The notes below the pieces were generated by a model, which worked only from the letters and a program-made list of their open reading frames with translations, did no database searches and was not told where the DNA came from. From contig CAKSHT010000017.1 of assembly GCA_934457235.1 (NCBI GenBank), positions 1-22,553 on the forward strand: a DNA stretch of 22,553 nucleotides. Reading direction: 5' to 3'. The DNA comes from an uncultured Oscillospiraceae bacterium. Its GTDB lineage: Bacteria > Bacillota > Clostridia > Oscillospirales > Ruminococcaceae. The translations under genes and the position numbers were made by a program. Below, in pieces: positions 16,412 to 22,553 of this stretch; within the stretch, counting starts at the first letter, position 1, and each line of letters opens with the position of its first letter.

Positions 16412-17196
16412 TGAAAAGAATGCTGCGTCTTTTCAGACGAACCTCCGGATTTACCCTGGTTGAGATGATCGTGTCCGTGGCGCTTCTGGCTATTCTCATG
16501 GGCGGAATGATGGTTATTGTTTCCCCGATCGTTTCAAGCTTCAATGATACCAGCAAGGACCTTGCCGCTGAAAATACAGCTACGTGCGTTCAGGAATACA
16601 TCACCAAGAGCATACGCAATGCAAACCAGGTCCTTATCGTTGAGAACACAAGCTACAACGCGCTGAGCGCCAACACCGCCGCGACCGACAAGATTGCCAA
16701 GATGAACACATGGTGCTCCGGCGTGAACGGCGCTGCCGTAAATAAGACTTACCTGCTCAAGTGCATCAGCCTTCGTTATGACGAAACAAAAAACAACTAC
16801 TTCCTCTATGACGAAAGCGTAAAGATGAACGACAGCGGTAAGCTCGATACGTCCAAGTCCAGGCTCGTGTTCAGCGAATGCCTGTACGATGACCTGTATT
16901 TCACATACGACTTTTCAAAGGTCGCAAATGCTGATCCCTCCGGTAATCCGCTGCGCGATGACGCTGTCAACATGCGGGTGCAGGCTTACCGCGATTCTGC
17001 AAGGTCGTCGCTCGCATTTGTGGGCACCGGCGTGACTGAGCTGAGACAGGTCAAGGTAATGCTGGCTGCCGGCGCAAGCGCTGACGACTACAATTCAACC
17101 ATAATCCCCGCCTCGCCGAAGGCATTTGCGGATACAGAAGCAGATGGCAGAGACATTTTCATCTATTACGTAGTCCGTAACTACACCGTAAACTAA
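16411..17196 (+). CDS. Minor prepilin with class III signal (PilW/GspJ-like)
   Basis: The product (261 residues from this start) has a basic leader ending in SG|FTLVEM, with Phe+1 and Glu+5, and then a hydrophobic helix to about residue 43. The body has three Cys and ends IYYVVRNYTVN, like minor pilins of the PilW or GspJ group. Two adjacent ATG codons (16408, 16411) are possible; 16411 is preferred because it gives a 6-base gap to GGAGG (16400-16404) instead of 3. Either way it overlaps the previous stop, so translation is coupled. It is the last gene of the pilC operon and converges on pilD. Confidence 0.75.
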   Translation: MKRMLRLFRRTSGFTLVEMIVSVALLAILMGGMMVIVSPIVSSFNDTSKDLAAENTATCVQEYITKSIRNANQVLIVENTSYNALSANTAATDKIAKMNTWCSGVNGAAVNKTYLLKCISLRYDETKNNYFLYDESVKMNDSGKLDTSKSRLVFSECLYDDLYFTYDFSKVANADPSGNPLRDDAVNMRVQAYRDSARSSLAFVGTGVTELRQVKVMLAAGASADDYNSTIIPASPKAFADTEADGRDIFIYYVVRNYTVN

Positions 17197-17200
17197 ACAA

Positions 17201-17233
17201 CAAAAAAATCCTCACCGCCTTCCGGCGGTGAGG
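17201..17233 (-). terminator. Terminator of pilD, between convergent genes
   Basis: A perfect 10-bp stem CCTCACCGCC (17210-17219) / GGCGGTGAGG (17224-17233) with a TTCC loop. The A-run at 17202-17208 reads as T7 on the minus strand, so it ends the leftward pilD transcript. On the plus strand AAAATATT follows, so the pilC operon may be ended less efficiently. Confidence 0.85.
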
Positions 17234-17250
17234 AAAATATTAAGTACTTA

Positions 17251-18306
17251 TCAGGCGCCGAACATAAGTCCCATGTACCAGCTTACGATCTGGTTTCCGA
17301 ACAGGAATGCCACAGCGATTCCGACTGCCAGAAACGGGCCGAACACCATGCGTCGTGAATACTTCACGCGGGTGATCTGATCCTCCTTGATGGTTATGCG
17401 GAAGGAGCCTTCGCGCTCCGTGGTTATTTCATCGCGGATCTTCTGGCTGAGTGCGGATTTGTCCGGAATGCCCTTCCACGCGTTCTCGTCGAGGAACTCC
17501 CATTCGATGTCCGGTTTTCCGCCGGTTATCGAGCCAACTATAACATCATCATGTCCTGCAAGGACATAGCCGATGTCCCGGTCAAGCTGATCCTGGTACC
17601 AGTCGAGCGCTATCTGGCGTATCTTCTCGGTAAGCTCCAGCTCAGCCTTGTGGTCGCGGAACTTCTTGATAACGCCGTAAACGGCGCCAAGGACGATGCC
17701 GATGAAAAGCGCCGGGAATACACGGTAGCCAAGCAGCAGTGAAGCTCCTGCCATCAGCTGGAGATCTCCGCCGCCCATGCCGCCGACCAGAACAAGTATA
17801 ATGAACATCACAGCGACAACGCCGAACGCTATAAGGCGCTCATACCACGGGGCGGACATTGCGTTTCCCCAGGGGATAAAGAATGAAGCGATTCCCAGGA
17901 CTGCAACTGTTATGCTGCACCAGTATGGTATCTCGAAGTGATCAATGTCGATGCCGCTGAGGACTATCAGCACAGCGAACAGGATACAAGCCACCGCGAA
18001 CTCCCACGAAAAGCCGTACACCAGGTACGCGCCGAGATAGGATACCGCGCAGAGCGTTTCCATGATCATGTAGCGGGGAGATATCCTCGCGCCGCAGAAA
18101 CGGCACTTGCCGCGGAGTATCAGCCAGCTGAATATCGGGAACATATCGTACCATTTCAGACGGTTGCCGCAGGAAAAGCAGTGCGACGGCTCCGTAATGA
18201 TGGACTGATGAAGCGGAGTGCGGTATATCACCACATTCAGGAAGCTTCCTATCACTGAGCCGAAAATGAATACGAAAACCCAGGTTACTATGTTTAATGC
18301 CGTCAT
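17251..18306 (-). CDS. pilD: Prepilin peptidase (A24 family) with large cytoplasmic insertion
   Basis: PilD cuts the leader of prepilins after Gly and usually methylates the new N terminus. The 351-residue protein has the opening GSVIGSFLNVVIYR (16-29), two CxxC pairs (C43/C46, C68/C71) of the N-terminal methylase-type domain, the first active-site region GIDIDHFEIP (118-127), and the second, GGGD at 178-181. The family is normally 250-290 residues. The excess is a hydrophilic segment of about 100 residues (215-318) before the usual FGPFLAVG (322-329), with no recognised domain. AAGGGGG lies 8-11 bases before the ATG. It has its own promoter and terminator and is divergent from pilB. Function is firm; the role of the insertion is unknown. 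Confidence 0.93.
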   Translation of the reverse strand: MTALNIVTWVFVFIFGSVIGSFLNVVIYRTPLHQSIITEPSHCFSCGNRLKWYDMFPIFSWLILRGKCRFCGARISPRYMIMETLCAVSYLGAYLVYGFSWEFAVACILFAVLIVLSGIDIDHFEIPYWCSITVAVLGIASFFIPWGNAMSAPWYERLIAFGVVAVMFIILVLVGGMGGGDLQLMAGASLLLGYRVFPALFIGIVLGAVYGVIKKFRDHKAELELTEKIRQIALDWYQDQLDRDIGYVLAGHDDVIVGSITGGKPDIEWEFLDENAWKGIPDKSALSQKIRDEITTEREGSFRITIKEDQITRVKYSRRMVFGPFLAVGIAVAFLFGNQIVSWYMGLMFGA

Positions 18307-18337
18307 TATAAATGACCCCCTTTAAAATACTGCCTTT

Positions 18338-18366
18338 ATTTTACCATAAAAATCATGTATTTGCAA
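18338..18366 (-). promoter_or_regulatory. SigA-type promoter of pilD
   Basis: On the minus strand TTGCAA (18366-18361) and TAAAAT (18343-18338) are separated by 17 bases. The start of transcription would be about 20-25 bases upstream of the pilD ATG, giving a short leader that holds little more than the ribosome site. Confidence 0.75.
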
Positions 18367-18420
18367 GGGATTTATGAAATAATGCACGGCGGGGACCTTA
18401 TTTATATACTTATAGAAAGA

Positions 18421-18474
18421 AAACCGCGGGGGGCGGTTTTTGGAGCCGAGGAGCCTTTCGGCGCCGGCAGCTCC
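18421..18474 (+). promoter_or_regulatory. Structured pilB leader with a terminator-like hairpin
   Basis: AAACCGC (18421-18427) pairs with GCGGTTT (18433-18439) around a G5 loop and runs into TT on the plus strand, while the minus strand gives TTTTC after the stem. A second GC-rich structure follows, closed by GGAGC (18442-18446) / GCTCC (18470-18474). Together they fill the leader before pilB. They could limit read-through either way between pilD and pilB, or attenuate pilB. Confidence 0.5.
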
Positions 18475-18502
18475 GAATATTCTGAAAGGAAGAAATTGCA
18501 CA

Positions 18503-20209
18503 ATGGCAGGACCTATTAGAAATCTGCCCATCGGTCAGATACTGGTGGAGAACGGATTCATCAACGAAAAGCAGCTGCAGGAAGCGCTTGACAAGCAGAA
18601 AACCAGCGGCGGAAAAATGCTCGGCGACGTAATGCTCGAGATGGGACTTGTGTCGGAAACTCAGCTGGCGCAGGCGCTGTCCATAAGGCTTAAAGTGCCG
18701 TTCGTAGATCTTGCTTCCGTGCAGATCAACAAGGACGCGGTAATGAAAATTCCAGAGGCTACCGCCAAGGAAAAGACCGTAATCGCGTTCGATATGCATA
18801 ACAACCGACTGATGGTCGCTTCGAACGACCCGATAAACTTCTACATCTTCGAGGAACTGAAGGTACAGACCGGCATGGAGATCGTGCCGCAGATATCCAC
18901 CAAGACACAGATCGAGGAAGCTATCGGCAGGTTCTATTCGCAGCAGACCGTAAACAAGGTTATGAACGAGCTGGACGACGAGGCGGCTGCCGCGCAGCAG
19001 AACCAGGCGGTCGATCAGCAGTCCGGCGAGCGAATCGACAACGCGCCTATCGTTCGACTGGTAAACACGATGGTAGAAACCGCGTTCCGCATAAACGCGT
19101 CGGATATCCATATCGAGCCGTTCAAGAACAGAACGCGTATCCGTTTCAGAATCGATGGCGAGCTTGTGGAGCAGGAAGCCATGAAGGTTTCCCCGGCGCT
19201 GCATAATTCGCTCATCACGCGTATCAAGATACTCGGCGGTATGAACATCGCAGAGAAGCGTATCCCGCTTGACGGCCGTTTCGGTATGAAGATCGACGGC
19301 ATCAACCTGGATGTCCGTGTATCTACTATCCCCTGCGTTTACGGTGAGAAGTGCGTTATCCGACTGCTTTCCACCGCCGACGAAAAGACAAGAAAGATCA
19401 CCGACCTCGGTATGACGGATTACAACTACGAGATGTTCAAGCAGATAATCCGCTGCCCGAACGGAGTTATGCTGGTTACCGGCCCTACAGGTTCCGGTAA
19501 ATCCACGACGCTTTACGCGACACTCGGCGAGCTTTCAAAACCGAATGTAAACATTGTAACTGTTGAGGACCCTGTCGAGAAGAAGATCGACGGCGTAAAC
19601 CAGTGCCAGATAAACGCAAAGGCTGGTATGACGTTCGCCGCCGCGCTCCGTTCAATTCTTCGTCAGGACCCGGATATCATAATGGTCGGAGAGATCCGTG
19701 ACGGCGAGACAGCCGATATCGCTATCAGAGCCGCTATCACAGGTCACTTCGTGCTTTCTACACTGCATACCAACGACGCGGCTTCGACTATCGTCCGTCT
19801 GGTGGACATGGGCGTTGCGCCGTACATGGTTGCTTCCTCCCTGGTTGGTATCATCGCACAGCGACTGGTAAAGCTCCTGTGCAACGAATGCAAGGAAACA
19901 ATAACGCTTTCAGACCCGGCTGACCTCCGCCTTGTCAGCATGGATAAGCCCGTGCAGATATGCCAGGCGCACCGCGGCGGCTGCAAGAAGTGCAGAGGTA
20001 CAGGCTATGCCGGACGTACCGCGATACATGAGATCATCGTAACATCGAACGACATAAAGGAGCTTATCTCAAAGGGCGCAACCGCCGAGGAGATAGGCGC
20101 GAAGGCCACCGAAAACGGTACGCTGCTGCTTCGTGACAACGTTACAAAGATGGTTCTTGCAGGACGCACGACCATGGACGAGCTGGTAAAGGCAACTTAT
20201 ACAGTCTGA
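18503..20209 (+). CDS. pilB: Type IV pilus assembly ATPase PilB
   Basis: PilB is the cytoplasmic hexameric motor that drives pilin polymerisation through PilC. The 568-residue protein has an MshEN/GspE N-terminal domain (about 8-65: IGQILVENGFI, LGDVMLEMGLV), a linker, and the secretion ATPase core with Walker A GPTGSGKST (327-335), TVEDPVE (353-359), Walker B DIIMVGEIRD (391-400), a His box near 414-424, and a Cys4 zinc motif (C460, C463, C494, C497) typical of PilB/GspE rather than PilT. The Arg of both RLG boxes that helps bind c-di-GMP in MshE is not present (PIG, MLG). The ATG at 18503 begins the family-like start; its nearest GGA is 12 bases away, so initiation may be weak. Confidence 0.95.
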   Translation: MAGPIRNLPIGQILVENGFINEKQLQEALDKQKTSGGKMLGDVMLEMGLVSETQLAQALSIRLKVPFVDLASVQINKDAVMKIPEATAKEKTVIAFDMHNNRLMVASNDPINFYIFEELKVQTGMEIVPQISTKTQIEEAIGRFYSQQTVNKVMNELDDEAAAAQQNQAVDQQSGERIDNAPIVRLVNTMVETAFRINASDIHIEPFKNRTRIRFRIDGELVEQEAMKVSPALHNSLITRIKILGGMNIAEKRIPLDGRFGMKIDGINLDVRVSTIPCVYGEKCVIRLLSTADEKTRKITDLGMTDYNYEMFKQIIRCPNGVMLVTGPTGSGKSTTLYATLGELSKPNVNIVTVEDPVEKKIDGVNQCQINAKAGMTFAAALRSILRQDPDIIMVGEIRDGETADIAIRAAITGHFVLSTLHTNDAASTIVRLVDMGVAPYMVASSLVGIIAQRLVKLLCNECKETITLSDPADLRLVSMDKPVQICQAHRGGCKKCRGTGYAGRTAIHEIIVTSNDIKELISKGATAEEIGAKATENGTLLLRDNVTKMVLAGRTTMDELVKATYTV

Positions 20210-20218
20210 TAATATGTC

Positions 20219-20301
20219 GGCTGATATTACTGAATGGATAATCCGTGGAATGCGGACAGCGGAAAGCCGCGCACTGGTTATCCGGACGGAATATATCAGC
20301 C
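20219..20301 (+). other. Long stem-loop between pilB and pilT
   Basis: An 83-base hairpin has an outer 9-bp stem (20219-20227 with 20293-20301), an internal loop, a 12-position middle stem with one mismatch and one G-U pair (20236-20247 with 20272-20283) and a 4-bp GC tip stem (20259-20262 with 20267-20270) with an AAAG loop. No T-run follows. It fills most of the 128-base gap between the two motor genes. Confidence 0.6.
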
Positions 20302-20337
20302 GCCGCCGGAATACTTATTTTAAAGGAGCGTATCATC

Positions 20338-21429
20338 GTGGAAGGCATGAACACAAACAATATAATGGACATCAACAGGATACTTGACGAGGCGAGAGAG
20401 CTTGGCTGCTCGGACCTTCACTTCACCGCAGGTCTGCCGCCGGTAGTACGTCTGCACGGCTCCATCAGGAAGCTGAGCGGCTACCCGGACTGCACCGAGC
20501 CGATAATCGTAAACATCATCAACCAGATAACCTCCATCAAGCATAAGTCCCAGATATCCAAGGGACTGGACACCGACTTTTCGTACGTGTCCACCGCAGG
20601 CTTCCGTCACAGAGTCAACGTATACCGTCAGCGCGGCTACCACGCAGTGGCTATCCGACTGCTGAGAAACGATATCCCGACGCTTGCCGACCTGTCCCTC
20701 CCGGCCACCCTTGGCGAATTCGCGATGGCGCCCCGCGGACTGGTGCTCGTTACCGGTCCTACAGGTTCCGGTAAGTCCACGACCCTGGCGGCTATGATCG
20801 ACCACATCAACAGATCAAAGAACTGCCACATAATCACCGTCGAGGATCCTATCGAGTACCTGCACACACATAAGCAGTCCATGGTGAACCAGCGTGAGAT
20901 TGGGCAGGACGTAGACAGCTTCGCAGGCTCCCTGCGTGCCGCACTCCGTGAGGACCCGGACGTAATCCTGGTCGGAGAGATGCGTGACTTTGAAACCATC
21001 AACGCCGCAGTAACCGCCGCAGAAACCGGACACCTGGTGTTCTCGACGCTGCATACCACCGGCGCGGCTGAAACCATCGACCGTATAATCGACGTATATC
21101 CTCCGCACTCCCAGGGACAGATACGCTCACAGCTCGCGAACTCCGTTGTAGGCATCATCTCCCAGACCCTCGTGCCCACCGCCGACGGCAAGGGACGCTG
21201 CGCGGCTCTGGAGATCCTCGCGGCTACCGACGCAGTACGCTCCATGATACGCGAGGGCAAGATATTCCAGATACCGACGGCGATCGCTACCGGTAAGAAG
21301 AACGGAATGTTCACACTCGACCAGGATCTTGCAAGACTTGTCAACATGGGTAAGATCACCAAGGACGTTGCGCTCGGCCGCTGCCAGGATCCGAACGAAT
21401 TCAAGAGATATCTCTCTGTTGGTTATTAA
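20338..21429 (+). CDS. pilT: Type IV pilus retraction ATPase PilT
   Basis: PilT powers pilus retraction and twitching motility. The 363-residue protein has PilT length and motifs: an N-terminal CSDLHFTAGLPPVVRL, Walker A GPTGSGKSTT, TVEDPIEYLH, Walker B DPDVILVGEMRD followed by FETINAAVTAAETGHLV (the PilT form), the His box STLHTTGAAETIDRIID, and the signature AIRLLR upstream. It lacks the zinc Cys4 motif of PilB. The GTG at 20338 is chosen because GGAG lies 9 bases upstream; the later in-frame ATG at 20347 would be 18 bases away. It follows pilB by 128 bases that hold a long hairpin, and a prepilin gene begins 13 bases after its stop. Confidence 0.95.
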   Translation: MEGMNTNNIMDINRILDEARELGCSDLHFTAGLPPVVRLHGSIRKLSGYPDCTEPIIVNIINQITSIKHKSQISKGLDTDFSYVSTAGFRHRVNVYRQRGYHAVAIRLLRNDIPTLADLSLPATLGEFAMAPRGLVLVTGPTGSGKSTTLAAMIDHINRSKNCHIITVEDPIEYLHTHKQSMVNQREIGQDVDSFAGSLRAALREDPDVILVGEMRDFETINAAVTAAETGHLVFSTLHTTGAAETIDRIIDVYPPHSQGQIRSQLANSVVGIISQTLVPTADGKGRCAALEILAATDAVRSMIREGKIFQIPTAIATGKKNGMFTLDQDLARLVNMGKITKDVALGRCQDPNEFKRYLSVGY

Positions 21430-21442
21430 TTGGTTTTTGGTT

Positions 21443-22060
21443 ATGGGTATGAGAATGAACGGTAAACTCCGGCGGAAGCACGGCTTCACGCTGGTGGAAT
21501 TGGTTGCGGTCATCGCGATAATCGGCGTGCTGGCTGCGATACTTGTGCCGACGATGCTCGGCGTTGTGCAGGATTCGCAGATAGCCTCCGCGAACGAAAC
21601 CGCGAGCCTCTTCAAGGACAGGGCGTCCGAATTTCTGACAAAGCTTGACACGCAGAACAAAGTCCACCTCACCGGCGAGCAGACAGTGGCGATAACCATT
21701 GACAACAGCTGGTGGTCCATGTCCGGCGGTACCGCCGCGGACTGGCAGGACGGCGTTGACCACTGGACCACCCTCGGCAGCGTGCAGGTTCCAAGCAGCC
21801 TGCCGAACCAGCACACCGAAATGCTCAGCTTCCTTGCCGTGTCGCTCCAGGGCATAAAGGACGGCTACATCGAGCTGCATATCGACAAGAGCTACGTTGT
21901 CGGGGTGTCGGTTTTCGAGTACGTTCCGGACGCTTCGGTGGCTAAGCCGGCGCTCCAGGATTTCCGGGACGGCGTTTTTGCGTTCAGCGGCTCCGGGAAA
22001 TCCGGCATTGAGGACGGCGTTGTCATCGGCACTTCGCCCGTGCTGAGGCTGCCGGACTGA
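21443..22060 (+). CDS. Type IV prepilin
   Basis: This prepilin of about 205 residues has the leader MGMRMNGKLRRKHG, then the cleavage site G|FTLVE and a hydrophobic helix VAVIAIIGVLAAILVP that polymerises into the pilus core. The first 27 residues of the mature form match the next pilin almost exactly (TMLGVVQDSQIASAN versus TMIGVVQDSRITSAN), and the C-terminal domain is free of Cys. Three in-frame ATGs (21443, 21449, 21455) lie upstream of the leader; none has a good ribosome site, so translation may depend on coupling to pilT, which ends 13 bases earlier. Low relative translation would fit a minor rather than major subunit. Confidence 0.85.
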   Translation: MGMRMNGKLRRKHGFTLVELVAVIAIIGVLAAILVPTMLGVVQDSQIASANETASLFKDRASEFLTKLDTQNKVHLTGEQTVAITIDNSWWSMSGGTAADWQDGVDHWTTLGSVQVPSSLPNQHTEMLSFLAVSLQGIKDGYIELHIDKSYVVGVSVFEYVPDASVAKPALQDFRDGVFAFSGSGKSGIEDGVVIGTSPVLRLPD

Positions 22061-22237
22061 CGCGAAACTGGAAACTCTGCGATGCAAATCGCGTGAAATT
22101 GCATGCAATGTGAGATTTGTGTAAACGATTAGCATTTGTTACACTAAATTTTCACACAATATGCACAAAACCAGGGCTGGCAAATAGATTGTTTTGAACG
22201 AATTTGCGTTTTGCCTGCAATTTTTCGTAAAAACCAC
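22061..22237. other. Intergenic stretch upstream of the last pilin
   Basis: No gene is visible. It contains a small hairpin GCGAT (22079-22083) / ATCGC (22088-22092) and a 10-base perfect palindrome TTGCATGCAA (22099-22108). The motif TTGCA or its complement recurs several times between 22083 and 22243, including in the -35 box of the next promoter. No T-run follows the hairpin, so read-through into the last pilin is possible. Confidence 0.5.
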
Positions 22238-22266
22238 TTGCATTTTTCCTGGGGATAGGATATAAT
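22238..22266 (+). promoter_or_regulatory. SigA-type promoter of the last pilin gene
   Basis: TTGCAT (22238-22243), 17 bases and a perfect TATAAT (22261-22266). A dedicated strong promoter fits a major pilin made in far larger amounts than the machinery genes. Confidence 0.85.
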
Positions 22267-22273
22267 GTGAATA

Positions 22274-22348
22274 CAGCGGAGGGGCATAGCTCCGATGCGA
22301 AATAAACATGGATATAACTCCGCTGGGGTTATACATAAAAAATTTTTT
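22274..22348 (+). promoter_or_regulatory. Leader of the last pilin gene with competing stems
   Basis: CAGCGGAG (22274-22281) can pair over 8 bp with CTCCGCTG (22318-22325). The same CGGAG (22277-22281) can instead pair with CTCCG (22290-22294) in a short local hairpin. A TTTTTT tract follows at 22343-22348, before the ribosome site AGGAGG at 22356-22361. Mutually exclusive stems suggest a possible switch, but no known riboswitch class was recognised. Confidence 0.45.
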
Positions 22349-22369
22349 ACTTTACAGGAGGTCTTTACA

Positions 22370-22553
22370 ATGATAAAGAAGCTTCAGGCTCTCAAGGCCA
22401 AGAAGGGCTTTACCCTCGTAGAGCTCGTAGTAGTAATCGCTATCATCGGCGTACTTGCTGCTATTCTCGTTCCTACCATGATCGGTGTAGTTCAGGATTC
22501 CAGAATCACATCCGCTAACTCCGCTGCACAGCAGATCAAGGACAGAACCACTG
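22370..22553 (+). CDS. pilA: Type IV prepilin, probable major pilin PilA (partial, cut by window end)
   Basis: Sixty-one codons are visible. The leader MIKKLQALKAKKG ends in a perfect prepilin site G|FTLVE, followed by the helix LVVVIAIIGVLAAILVP and a TMIGVVQDSRITSANS segment that matches the preceding pilin nearly residue for residue. AGGAGG (22356-22361) stands 8 bases before the ATG, the best ribosome site among the pilins here. Together with its own strong promoter this makes it the likely main subunit. The 3' part lies outside the window, so length and C-terminal domain are unknown. Confidence 0.9.
   Translation, partial: MIKKLQALKAKKGFTLVELVVVIAIIGVLAAILVPTMIGVVQDSRITSANSAAQQIKDRTT

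Noticed and set aside
18367..18410. A SigA promoter for pilB using TATACT at 18405-18410
   Set aside because: No acceptable -35 box lies 16-18 bases upstream; the element may be chance in AT-rich DNA.

Overview
The window looks like chromosome from a Gram-positive clostridial gut or rumen-type bacterium (Ruminococcaceae/Oscillospiraceae are the best guess). This rests on strong AGGAGG-type ribosome binding sites, textbook SigA promoters with 17-base spacers, RNase Y, a sensory-type [FeFe] hydrogenase protein, and a type IV pilus set with no outer-membrane secretin in view. The genus assignment is inference. No tRNA, rRNA, CRISPR array, insertion sequence or prophage is visible.

Left part (1-4800, minus strand). 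RNase Y (rny) is transcribed leftwards from a strong promoter at 4770-4798 with a leader of about 330 bases. It is followed by a cytosolic protein that joins ferredoxin domains and an [FeFe]-hydrogenase-like H-cluster domain to a chemoreceptor signalling domain, then by a TetR-type regulator. Hairpins, some terminator-like, fill 1-160.

Middle (4980-8700, plus strand). One transcription unit holds pyrE, a CofE-like gamma-glutamyl ligase homologue and a small protein whose C-terminal half follows the flagellar cap protein FliD pattern; it ends in a terminator. A second unit is the classic rpsF-ssb-rpsR ribosomal/SSB operon with its own perfect promoter and terminator.

Right part (8860-22553): a near-complete type IV pilus (T4P) locus. 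A strong promoter at 8868-8896 starts pilC, a pilM-pilN fusion, a pilO-like gene, a very large PilX-like minor pilin or adhesin, and two further minor prepilins with GFTLVE signals. A prepilin peptidase (pilD) with an unusual cytoplasmic insertion is encoded on the opposite strand. Divergent from it run pilB (assembly ATPase), pilT (retraction ATPase) and two tandem pilins with nearly identical N termini; the second, probably the major pilin, has its own strong promoter and structured leader and runs off the window end. PilD would process the prepilins, PilB and PilC would assemble them with the PilMN/PilO inner-membrane scaffold, and PilT would retract the fibre. The giant PilX-like protein is the natural candidate for a tip adhesin.

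The most unusual points are the giant PilX-like protein with beta-solenoid-like repeats and a Cys/His cluster, the PilM-PilN fusion, the enlarged PilD, several long RNA hairpins between pil genes, the hydrogenase-chemoreceptor fusion, and a FliD-like protein away from any flagellar gene in view.
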